64,000 bases of DNA from Microbacterium algeriense (GTDB lineage Bacteria; Actinomycetota; Actinomycetes; Actinomycetales; Microbacteriaceae). Both the position numbers and the translations under genes were made by a program. Of the stretch, positions 57,220 through 64,000 are shown one piece after another. The DNA lies in NCBI RefSeq assembly GCF_008868005.1, contig NZ_WAAO01000002.1, positions 1,178,001 through 1,242,000 on the forward strand, given 5' to 3'. Position 1 is the first letter of the stretch; each line of letters starts with the position of its first letter. The notes beneath the pieces were generated by a model, which worked only from the letters and a program-made list of their open reading frames with translations, was not told where the DNA came from and made no database searches.

Positions 57220-58220
57220 AGGCTCTCGTCATCCACGGCAAGGAAGACATCCGCTGGGAGGACCGCGAGGTCCCTGTTCCCGGCGCGGGCGAGGTCCGGC
57301 TCCGCGTGAACTACGTGGGCATCTGCGGCTCCGACCTGCACTACTACTTCCACGGCGCGAACGGCGAGTACACGATCCGCGAGCCGCTCGCCCCCGGGCA
57401 CGAGCTCTCCGGCGTCGTCGACCTCGACCCGTCCGGCCGTCTGGCTCCCGGCACGCCGGTCACGGTGCACCCCGCGCGCTACGGCCCCGAGGTGCCCGGG
57501 CTCGAGGACCGCCCCCATCTGCGACCGGGAGGCGACTACTTCGGCAGCGCCGCGGCGGACCCACACCGTCAGGGAGGGGCGTCGGAGTTCCTCCTCGTCG
57601 AGGAGCGGATGATCCGCGTGCTGCCCGAGAGCCTGCCGCTCGAGCGCGCAGCGCTGGCCGAACCGCTGGCCGTCGCGATCCACGCCGTGAACCTCGCCGA
57701 GGGCGTGGCCGGCAAGCGCGTCCTGGTGATCGGCGCCGGCCCCATCGGCCTCCTGGTCGTCGCCGCGGCGAAGCAGGCCGGGGCCGCCGTGATCGGGGCG
57801 AGCGACGTGCGGGAAGAGCCCCTCGAACGCGCGAAGGCTCTGGGCGCGACCGAGACCGCCCTCGTCGGCCGTGATGCGATCGACGACGAGTCCTTCGATG
57901 TCGTGTTCGAATGCTCGGGCGTCGCGGTCGCGCTGACCCAGGCGGTTCGCGCGGCCCGTCGCGCGGGCACCGTCGTGCAGGTCGGGATGCTCCCGAACGC
58001 CGACATCGGCGTGAACCTCGCCCCGATGCTCGCCAAGGAGCTGACGATCCGGGGCGCCTTCCGGTTCTCCACCGAGATCGACGACGCGGTTCGCATGCTC
58101 GCCTTCTCCGACGCGCTCGACTCCGTGATCTCCCACGTCCTTCCCGCCGCCGATGCCGTCGCGGCGTTCGAACTCGCTCGCGACTCGTCCGCCTCGGCCA
58201 AGGTCCTGCTGGCCCTCTAG
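57216..58220 (+). CDS. Zinc-dependent alcohol dehydrogenase, L-idonate/L-gulonate 5-dehydrogenase-like
   Basis: A 334-residue MDR-superfamily dehydrogenase. Catalytic zinc ligands are in VGICGSDLHYY (Cys) and APGHELSGVV (His-Glu); the NAD fold is VLVIGAGPIGLLVVAAAKQAG. The DLHYYFHGANGEY context is that of L-idonate 5-dehydrogenases. The four-cysteine structural zinc lobe is missing: the segment after VTVHPAR contains no cysteine. In this operon oxidation of L-gulonate to D-fructuronate is the most economical role. Substrate is inferred. Confidence 0.87.
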   Translation: MKALVIHGKEDIRWEDREVPVPGAGEVRLRVNYVGICGSDLHYYFHGANGEYTIREPLAPGHELSGVVDLDPSGRLAPGTPVTVHPARYGPEVPGLEDRPHLRPGGDYFGSAAADPHRQGGASEFLLVEERMIRVLPESLPLERAALAEPLAVAIHAVNLAEGVAGKRVLVIGAGPIGLLVVAAAKQAGAAVIGASDVREEPLERAKALGATETALVGRDAIDDESFDVVFECSGVAVALTQAVRAARRAGTVVQVGMLPNADIGVNLAPMLAKELTIRGAFRFSTEIDDAVRMLAFSDALDSVISHVLPAADAVAAFELARDSSASAKVLLAL

Positions 58221-58272
58221 CGTCACCCGCTGCCCCGCGCCCCTGCGCACATCACTACAAAGGAGTATTCCG

Positions 58273-59673
58273 ATGAGCAGTTCCCCCGTCCCCGGCGTGG
58301 ACGCCCCCGCAACGCCTCCGGTCGCCAAGCGCTCGATGGGCGACCTCGTCCGCGCGGCCGTCTCGGGCTGGCTCGGCACCGCCCTGGAGTTCATGGACTT
58401 CCAGCTGTACTCGCTCGCGGCGGCGCTGGTGTTCAGCCAGCTGTTCTTCGCCGATGAGGGCCCCGGCATGGCCGTGGTGCTCGCCATGGCCACCTACGGC
58501 GTGGGATACGTCGCCCGCCCGATCGGCGCCTTCGTGTTCGCCCGCATCGGCGACAAGATCGGCCGGCGCAAGGTGCTCTTCTACACGATCCTCCTGATGG
58601 GCGCTGCGACCACGCTCATCGGCTTCCTGCCGACCTACCAGCAGGTCGGCATCCTGGCCCCGATCCTCCTCGTCATCCTCCGCCTCGCCCAGGGCTTCGG
58701 CGCCGGTGCGGAGATCTCCGGAGCCGGCGTGATGCTGTCGGAGTACGCGCCGGACAACCGCCGCGGCATCATCGCCTCGCTGGTCGCCCTCGGCACCAAC
58801 TGCGGCACGCTGTTCGCCTCGGCGATCTGGGCGATCCTGCTCGCGGTGATGCTCGAGAGCGACGTGATCGAGTGGGGCTGGCGCATCCCCTTCATCGGCA
58901 GCGCCGTGATCATGCTGTTCGCCCTGTGGGTGCGGTTCAGCCTGAAGGAGAGCCCGGTCTTCGAGGAGCGCTCCGACGTGGTCGACGGCAAGGCCCTCTC
59001 GCGCGACGAGGTCGTCAAGCTCGCCACCGAGACCAACGACATCCGCACGCTCGAGTCGCTGCACCGCAAGCCGATCAAGGCGATCATCGTCTCCTTCTTC
59101 CTGCGCTTCGGCCAGGCGGGCAACTCCGGTCTCGTGCAGACGTACCTCATCTCGTTCATCACGATCACTCTCGCGATGTCGAAGGAGGTCGGCCCCGAGG
59201 TGGTCATCGTCTCCTCGCTGATCGGCTTCCTGACGATCCCCCTCGTGGGCTTCCTGGGCGACCGCTTCGGCCGTCGCCGGATGTACATCATCATGACCTC
59301 GCTGTCGCTCGTCCTGATCGTGCCGACGCTGCTGATGATCAACACCGCCGAGCTCGGCTGGGTGTTCGTGGGCTACGCGATCATCCACAACGTCTCGGTG
59401 CTCGGTCTCGCGTCGATGGAGAACATCTCGATCCCGGAGATCTTCGGCGCCCGCAACCGCTACACGCTCACTGCCATGGTGCGCGAGATCGCCGCCATCA
59501 TCGCCACCGGCATCGGACCGATCATCGTCGCGGCCTGGGTCTCGGCGACCACCGGCAGCATCATCCCGGTCATGGTGCTGATGGGTGTGTTCACCGCGTC
59601 CGCCCTGGTGGCCGCGATCTGGGCACCCGAGTGGACGGGGCGCGATCTCACCGATCCGCGCTCCGCCATGTGA
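58273..59673 (+). CDS. MHS-family MFS sugar acid transporter
   Basis: A 466-residue major facilitator with twelve predicted helices. Signatures of the metabolite:H+ symporter family are GWLGTALEFMDFQLYSLAAAL near the N-terminus, the loop RIGDKIGRRKVL, RLAQGFGAGAEISGAGV and FLGDRFGRRRMYI. It probably imports the aldonate or uronate used by the surrounding enzymes. The ATG at 58273 has an AAAGGAG site seven bases upstream. Confidence 0.92.
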   Translation: MSSSPVPGVDAPATPPVAKRSMGDLVRAAVSGWLGTALEFMDFQLYSLAAALVFSQLFFADEGPGMAVVLAMATYGVGYVARPIGAFVFARIGDKIGRRKVLFYTILLMGAATTLIGFLPTYQQVGILAPILLVILRLAQGFGAGAEISGAGVMLSEYAPDNRRGIIASLVALGTNCGTLFASAIWAILLAVMLESDVIEWGWRIPFIGSAVIMLFALWVRFSLKESPVFEERSDVVDGKALSRDEVVKLATETNDIRTLESLHRKPIKAIIVSFFLRFGQAGNSGLVQTYLISFITITLAMSKEVGPEVVIVSSLIGFLTIPLVGFLGDRFGRRRMYIIMTSLSLVLIVPTLLMINTAELGWVFVGYAIIHNVSVLGLASMENISIPEIFGARNRYTLTAMVREIAAIIATGIGPIIVAAWVSATTGSIIPVMVLMGVFTASALVAAIWAPEWTGRDLTDPRSAM

Positions 59674-59693
59674 CGCACCGACCATCACGACCA

Positions 59694-59724
59694 GGGGTGC
59701 GGCCGACCCGAGCGGCCGCACCCC
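59694..59724 (+). terminator. Intercistronic hairpin before manD
   Basis: A perfect 12-bp GC-rich stem (59694-59705 with 59713-59724) and seven-base loop lie between the transporter and dehydratase genes. No U-tract follows, so it may act as an mRNA stabiliser or attenuator rather than a strong terminator. Confidence 0.5.
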
Positions 59725-59746
59725 GCACATCTGAGGAACACACGCC

Positions 59747-60973
59747 ATGACCATCGATCTCGTCGACGTCTCCATCACCAGCCCAGGACGCAACTTCGTC
59801 ACGCTCAAGATCACGACCTCCGACGGGATCGTCGGCTGGGGAGACGCGACGCTCAACGGCCGCGAGCTCGCCGTCGCCGCCTACCTCTCCGAGCACGTCG
59901 CGTCGATGCTCATCGGCAGGGACGAGGACCGGATCGAGGACACCTGGCAGTACCTCTACCGCGGACCGTACTGGCGCCGCGGCCCGGTCACCATGGCGGC
60001 CATCGCCGCGGTCGACATGGCCCTGTGGGACATCAAGGCCAAGAAAGCCGGGATGCCCCTGTACCAGCTGCTGGGCGGGGCGAGCAGGGAGGGTGTCCGC
60101 GTGTACGCGCATGCTTCCGGCACCGACTACGCCGCCCTGCAGAACGCGATCACCGGCTACCAGGAGCTCGGCTACACCGCGGTGCGCGTGCAGACCGGCG
60201 TGCCGGGGCTCGGTCAGATCTACGGCGTCTCCTCCTCCGGCCCGGGCGTCCGCTACGACTACGAGCCCGCCAAGCGCTCCGGTGATCGCCCCAGCGAGGA
60301 GACCTGGGACACCCGCAACTACCTCTCGCACATGCCGGGGGTGTTCGCGCGGATCCGTGAGGACTTCGGCACGGATCTGCGGATCCTGCATGACGGCCAC
60401 CACCGGATGTCTCCTATCGAGGCCGCCCGCTTCGCGAAGGAGATCGAGCCCTACGACCTGTTCTGGCTCGAGGACTGCACGCCCGGCGAGGATCAGACGG
60501 CGCTGCGTCTGGTCCGCCAGCACTCGACCACACCGCTCGCGATCGGCGAGGTCTTCAACTCGGTGTTCGACTATCAGACGCTCATAACCGAGCGGCTCAT
60601 CGACTACGTCCGCTCCGCCGTCACCCACACCGGCGGCATCACGGCGATGAAGAAGCTCCTCGACTTCGCGGCGATCTACGGGATCAAGTCGGGCATCCAC
60701 GGACCCACCGACATCTCCCCCGTCGGCATGGCCGCGGCGCTGCACCTCGACCTCGCGATCCACAACTTCGGCATCCAGGAGTACATGCCGCACAACGCCC
60801 AGACGCTCGAGGTCTTCCAGACGTCGTTCACGTTCGACCAGGGCTTCCTGCACCCGAGTGAGCAGCCGGGCCTCGGCGTCGAACTCGACGAGGATGCCGC
60901 GGCGGCGCACGAGTACACCAAGGCGTACCTGCCGGTGAACCGGCTGCTGGACGGGACGATCCATGACTGGTGA
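59747..60973 (+). CDS. manD: D-mannonate dehydratase (ManD, enolase superfamily)
   Basis: A 408-residue Mg-dependent dehydratase converting D-mannonate (or D-gluconate in some members) to 2-keto-3-deoxy-D-gluconate. Metal ligands are in ILHDGHHRM (Asp), [10 protein letters not shown] (Glu) and LAIGEVFNS (Glu), and the ManD loop has [15 protein letters not shown] with catalytic Arg and Tyr. The His of [21 protein letters not shown] is present. The ManD subgroup includes members of low efficiency that act in L-gulonate or L-idonate breakdown; which type this is cannot be read by eye. Confidence 0.9.
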   Translation: MTIDLVDVSITSPGRNFVTLKITTSDGIVGWGDATLNGRELAVAAYLSEHVASMLIGRDEDRIEDTWQYLYRGPYWRRGPVTMAAIAAVDMALWDIKAKKAGMPLYQLLGGASREGVRVYAHASGTDYAALQNAITGYQELGYTAVRVQTGVPGLGQIYGVSSSGPGVRYDYEPAKRSGDRPSEETWDTRNYLSHMPGVFARIREDFGTDLRILHDGHHRMSPIEAARFAKEIEPYDLFWLEDCTPGEDQTALRLVRQHSTTPLAIGEVFNSVFDYQTLITERLIDYVRSAVTHTGGITAMKKLLDFAAIYGIKSGIHGPTDISPVGMAAALHLDLAIHNFGIQEYMPHNAQTLEVFQTSFTFDQGFLHPSEQPGLGVELDEDAAAAHEYTKAYLPVNRLLDGTIHDW

Positions 60974-61024
60974 CCGCGGCGTGGACCGCTGCCCGCTGCG
61001 CGACCGCGCTCGCTGCGGCCGACG

Positions 61025-61978
61025 ATGACCGGCGTGCGCGTCGTCACCCTCGGCGAGACCATGGCGCTGGTGCGCGCCGACGAGACAGGGTCGCTCCGCC
61101 ACGTGCGCGACATGTCGCTCGGCATCGGCGGAGCGGAGAGCAACGTCGCGGTCGGTCTGAGCCGACTCGGGGTCGACGCGTCCTGGCTGGGGCGCATCGG
61201 CGACGACTCCCTCGGCGCGCGGGTGATCCGAGAGCTGCGCGCGGAGGGCATCGACGTGCGGGCGATCGCGGACGCCGACGCCCCGACCGGGCTGATGCTC
61301 AAGGAGCGTCCGACCGCGTCGACGACCGCCGTGCACTACTACCGGTCCGGCTCGGCGGGGTCCCGACTCAGCAGCGCGGACCTGCCGGCCGGATGGGTCG
61401 AGGAGGCGGCGATCCTGCACGTCACGGGGATCACCGCCCTGGTGTCCGACTCCGCGCACGCCGCTCTCGTCTCGGCCGTCGAGCGCGCGAAGGCAGCCGG
61501 CGTCGTGGTCAGCTTCGACGTCAACTACCGGTCGGCGCTGGCGAGCCGGACGACGGCGGGTCCGCTCCTGCGCGACATCGCCGCCCGTGCGGACATCGTC
61601 TTCGGCGGGGCCGAGGAGCTGTCGATCCTGTTCCCCGGGCGCTCCCCCGAGCGCGCGGCCGCGCTCCTGCGGGAGGACGGGTGCCGCACGACCGTGCTCA
61701 AGCAGGGTGCGGCGGGGGCGACGGTCTTCGACGAGACGGGCACGACCGTGGGCGCGGGGTTCCGCGTCGATGTGGTCGACACCGTGGGCGCAGGCGACGC
61801 GTTCGTGGCGGGGTACCTCAGCGCGATGCTCGAACACCTCTCCGCGGAGGAGACGCTGCGCCGCGCCAATGCCTGCGGCGCGGTCGCGTGTCTCGCCCCT
61901 GGCGACTGGGAGGCGGCACCGACCCTGCGCGAACTGGAGCGTTTCCTCGACGGCGACGCCGACCCCGTGATGCGCTGA
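61025..61978 (+). CDS. kdgK: PfkB family kinase, probable 2-dehydro-3-deoxygluconokinase
   Basis: A 317-residue ribokinase-family enzyme. The N-terminal VVTLGETMALVRA, the substrate-binding SLGIGGAESNVAVGLSRLG and the C-terminal DTVGAGDAFVAGYLS with catalytic Asp are family motifs. Following manD it most likely phosphorylates 2-keto-3-deoxygluconate to KDPG. The KDPG aldolase needed to finish the pathway is not in the window. Fifty-one bases separate it from manD. Confidence 0.87.
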   Translation: MTGVRVVTLGETMALVRADETGSLRHVRDMSLGIGGAESNVAVGLSRLGVDASWLGRIGDDSLGARVIRELRAEGIDVRAIADADAPTGLMLKERPTASTTAVHYYRSGSAGSRLSSADLPAGWVEEAAILHVTGITALVSDSAHAALVSAVERAKAAGVVVSFDVNYRSALASRTTAGPLLRDIAARADIVFGGAEELSILFPGRSPERAAALLREDGCRTTVLKQGAAGATVFDETGTTVGAGFRVDVVDTVGAGDAFVAGYLSAMLEHLSAEETLRRANACGAVACLAPGDWEAAPTLRELERFLDGDADPVMR

Positions 61979-61994
61979 CCGCGGACGCAGACGG

Positions 61995-62000
61995 TACCGT
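61995..62000 (+). promoter_or_regulatory. Candidate -10 element for the ketopantoate reductase-like gene
   Basis: TACCGT lies six bases before the GTG at 62007 and no ribosome site is present; a leaderless start is likely. Inference. Confidence 0.45.
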
Positions 62001-62006
62001 GTTGCC

Positions 62007-62924
62007 GTGACCGAACGTGAGACGACCCCCGCCGCTCGCGCGACGAGGGTGGCGGTGATCGGACCGGGCGCGATCGGCACGACGATCGCGGCCGCCCTCC
62101 ACGAGGCAGGGCGCACGCCGGCGCTGTACGGCCGCACGCCGCGCCCGGGGCTCGAACTCGTCGTGGCAGAAGAGCGCCTCCCCGTGCCGGGCCCGGTGCG
62201 GACCGAGCCGGCGGAGGTGTCCCATCCCGCCGACGTCGTGTTCCTGGCGGTCAAGGCCACCCAGATCGCCGGCGCCGCGCCCTGGCTCGCCGTCCTGTGC
62301 GGTCCGAACACTGTGGTGTGCGTCCTGCAGAACGGGGTGGAACAGGTCTCGATGGTCTCCCCGCACCTGCCCCCGGGAACGGTGATCCTCCCGGCCGTGG
62401 TCTGGTTCCCCGCCCAGGCGCAGGAGGACGGGTCTGTGCGCCTGCGTGGAGAGGCAAGGCTGTCCCTGCCGGAGACGCGAGGCAGCGATCGCATCGTCGA
62501 GGTGCTGCGGGGCACGCGCTGCGAGATCGAGGTGGTCGCGGACTTCTCGACCGTGGCGTGGCGCAAGCTGCTCCAGAACGCCGCCGCAGGCCTCATGGCC
62601 CTCACCGGGCGGCGGTCCGGCATGTTCGCCCGGGACGACATCGCCGACCTGACCCGCGCCTATCTGCAGGAGGGCCTGCTCGTCGCGCGCGCCGAGGGGG
62701 CACGACTCGCTGACGCCGCTCCCGACGAGATCCTGGCGAAGTTCCGGGCGTTCCCGGCTGACCTGAGCACCTCGATCCTGACGGACCGCGACGCAGGGCG
62801 CCCCCTCGAATGGGATGTCCGCAACGGCGTCATCTCCCGCCTCGGTCGCGCCCACGGCATCCCGACCCCGATCGCCGACATCATCGCGACGCTGCTCGCG
62901 GCGACCAGCGACGGGCCGGGGTGA
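62007..62924 (+). CDS. Ketopantoate reductase (PanE/ApbA) family protein
   Basis: A 305-residue NADPH-dependent 2-dehydropantoate 2-reductase family member. The Rossmann loop is VAVIGPGAIGTTIAAAL, followed by VVFLAVKATQ, CVLQNGVEQ and VAWRKLLQNAAAGLMALTGR with the catalytic lysine. The family also contains enzymes for other 2-keto acids, so pantothenate synthesis is not certain. It follows kdgK by 28 bases but appears to have its own leaderless start. Confidence 0.85.
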   Translation: MTERETTPAARATRVAVIGPGAIGTTIAAALHEAGRTPALYGRTPRPGLELVVAEERLPVPGPVRTEPAEVSHPADVVFLAVKATQIAGAAPWLAVLCGPNTVVCVLQNGVEQVSMVSPHLPPGTVILPAVVWFPAQAQEDGSVRLRGEARLSLPETRGSDRIVEVLRGTRCEIEVVADFSTVAWRKLLQNAAAGLMALTGRRSGMFARDDIADLTRAYLQEGLLVARAEGARLADAAPDEILAKFRAFPADLSTSILTDRDAGRPLEWDVRNGVISRLGRAHGIPTPIADIIATLLAATSDGPG

Positions 62925-62977
62925 GCCGCGGAAATCCGAGCGTTTCGACCAGGGTTCACAGGAGCGAAGGAGGCCCG

Positions 62978-63361
62978 ATGGACGGGAAGACGTTGCACGA
63001 GCGCGCGGCGGCTCGCGCGGAGGAGTTGCCCGGAGCGGAGCTGACACATCCGTTCGGACCGGAGTGGGACGTGTTCAAGGTGCGCGGGAAGGTGTTCATG
63101 CTGCAGACCGGCGTCACCGGCGAGGCCATCGTCACGCTCAAGTCCGACCCCGAGGAGAGCCACGCGCTGCGCAGCCAGTACGCCGACATCACCCCCGGCT
63201 ACCACATGAACAAGAAGCACTGGATCAGCCTGCACGCCGGCGGCACGCTCGAGCCCGAGGTCGTCGACGAGCTCGTCACCGAGTCGTACCTGCAAGTGCT
63301 GGAGCATAGCGTCCCCAAGTCGCAGTGGCCCGTCGACCCCGCCACCTTCGGGCAGGCGTGA
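62978..63361 (+). CDS. MmcQ/YjbR family DNA-binding-like protein
   Basis: A 127-residue protein of the MmcQ/YjbR fold. Motifs are LPGAELTHPFGPEWDVFKVRGKVFML, ITPGYHMNKKHWISLHAGG and the C-terminal ELVTESYLQVLEHSVPK. Function is unknown; the fold resembles a type II secretion chaperone-like or DNA-binding module. The ATG has a GAAGGAGG site four bases upstream. Confidence 0.88.
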   Translation: MDGKTLHERAAARAEELPGAELTHPFGPEWDVFKVRGKVFMLQTGVTGEAIVTLKSDPEESHALRSQYADITPGYHMNKKHWISLHAGGTLEPEVVDELVTESYLQVLEHSVPKSQWPVDPATFGQA

Positions 63362-63385
63362 GGACGGCGTTGCGCGGGCGGGAGG

Positions 63386-63922
63386 TCAGTCCGACCCGTC
63401 ACGCGGGGCGGGTATGTCGTCCGTGAACCTCGTCATCTGCAGTTCATCCGGCAGGCCCCACTTCGCGCGGAAGCGTGTCCTCAGCTCCCTGAGCTGTCGG
63501 TCGGAGGAGGTGGCAGGGATGAGTGCGATAAATAGCAGCAGGGCTGAGCTACCGCCGAGCATCAGCGTCAGCAGGGTCGCGGTCTGATCCGGCGTCTGGT
63601 TCGCCGTCGCGATGAGCCCGTGCACCAGGGGCACCACGGCGACGAGCGCCAGGGTGCTCGCCGCTCCGAGCAGGGCGTATGTGATTCCTCTCGCCAGGGA
63701 CCACGGCGTTACAACGGTCCTGATCACCGCGGCGGTGACGAGATCATCTCGGGCCGCGGTCGCCAGACGGCCGGCCGGAGATTCCGCGTCCATCGACTCC
63801 AGCTCGGTCGACAACTGCCGCGCCCGACGGAGCTCCCGCGGGACCGCATGCTGGAGCGCGGTTCCCGCCAGTGCGAGCAACCCCGTGATCCCTGCCGCCC
63901 CCAATGCCGCCAACCACTCCAT
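63386..63922 (-). CDS. Hypothetical membrane protein
   Basis: A 178-residue protein with three predicted membrane helices (about 4-25, 80-105 and 117-138), a basic cytoplasmic loop between the first two (RELRRARQLSTELESMD) and a hydrophilic C-terminus. I recognise no family. It converges with the MmcQ/YjbR gene and lies at the window end; the last 78 bases hold nothing I can name. Confidence 0.6.
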   Translation of the reverse strand: MEWLAALGAAGITGLLALAGTALQHAVPRELRRARQLSTELESMDAESPAGRLATAARDDLVTAAVIRTVVTPWSLARGITYALLGAASTLALVAVVPLVHGLIATANQTPDQTATLLTLMLGGSSALLLFIALIPATSSDRQLRELRTRFRAKWGLPDELQMTRFTDDIPAPRDGSD

Positions 63923-64000
63923 GCCGTCTCCTCACTCGTTCGTGTTGACGGCAGTGTGCCCGAGGCTTCGGACATCGAGGTACTCGCGTCTCCGCCTTCC

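Overview
The window is high-GC DNA with long divergent operons. The evidence points to an actinobacterium of the Microbacteriaceae, most likely Microbacterium. It has a complete actinobacterial division cluster (mraZ to ftsZ, sepF, yggT, divIVA), an FHA protein of the GarA/OdhI type, an actinobacterial HelR-like RNA polymerase helicase, and an imuA'-imuB-dnaE2 mutasome. Many start codons have no Shine-Dalgarno and sit 6-8 bases behind a TANNNT hexamer. I see no rRNA, tRNA, CRISPR array, insertion sequence or prophage.

Region 1 (1-18200, minus strand) is the division and cell wall (dcw) operon. In transcription order it runs mraZ, rsmH, ftsL-like, ftsI, murF, mraY, murD, ftsW, murG, murC, ftsQ, ftsZ, yggS, sepF, yggT, divIVA, lspA, rluD-like, and a GNAT gene cut by the window edge. 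murE is absent from its usual place between ftsI and murF. Upstream of mraZ are two oppositely oriented arrays of GTGGAG boxes.

Region 2 (18200-27700) holds a DUF3040 gene, a polyprenyl synthetase, an Rv2175c-like DNA-binding protein, a secreted triple-LysM muralytic protein, a PASTA Ser/Thr kinase, class II DAHP synthase, a PlsC acyltransferase and a FadD15-like acyl-CoA ligase. From memory this follows the Rv2173-Rv2187 neighbourhood of Mycobacterium tuberculosis. Region 3 (27700-38360) has peptide deformylase, an EspI/MinD-like ATPase, pyruvate carboxylase, an orphan ParA, two MerR regulators (one FtsR-like), a GarA/OdhI-like FHA protein, CopC and dihydrolipoyl dehydrogenase.

Region 4 (38360-42740, minus strand) contains a three-gene type III polyketide operon (synthase, methyltransferase, flavin monooxygenase), a CYTH protein, a small conserved protein and a minimal prepilin peptidase. 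Region 5 (42840-49030) is the mutasome behind a LexA-like palindrome, plus a small hypothetical gene.

Region 6 (49040-54640) starts with a hairpin-rich non-coding stretch that is a good candidate for a structured RNA. Next come a DUF72 protein, an FMN reductase and a divergent HelR-like helicase, with a near-exact rifamycin-associated element (RAE) in the gap between the last two. A secreted DUF1524-like protein with altered catalytic residues and five C-terminal repeats ends the region. Region 7 (54680-61980) is a hexuronate/aldonate catabolic operon (fructuronate reductase-like, idonate/gulonate dehydrogenase-like, MHS transporter, mannonate dehydratase, KDG kinase) opposite its LacI regulator. 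Region 8 closes with a ketopantoate reductase-like gene, an MmcQ/YjbR protein and a small membrane protein.
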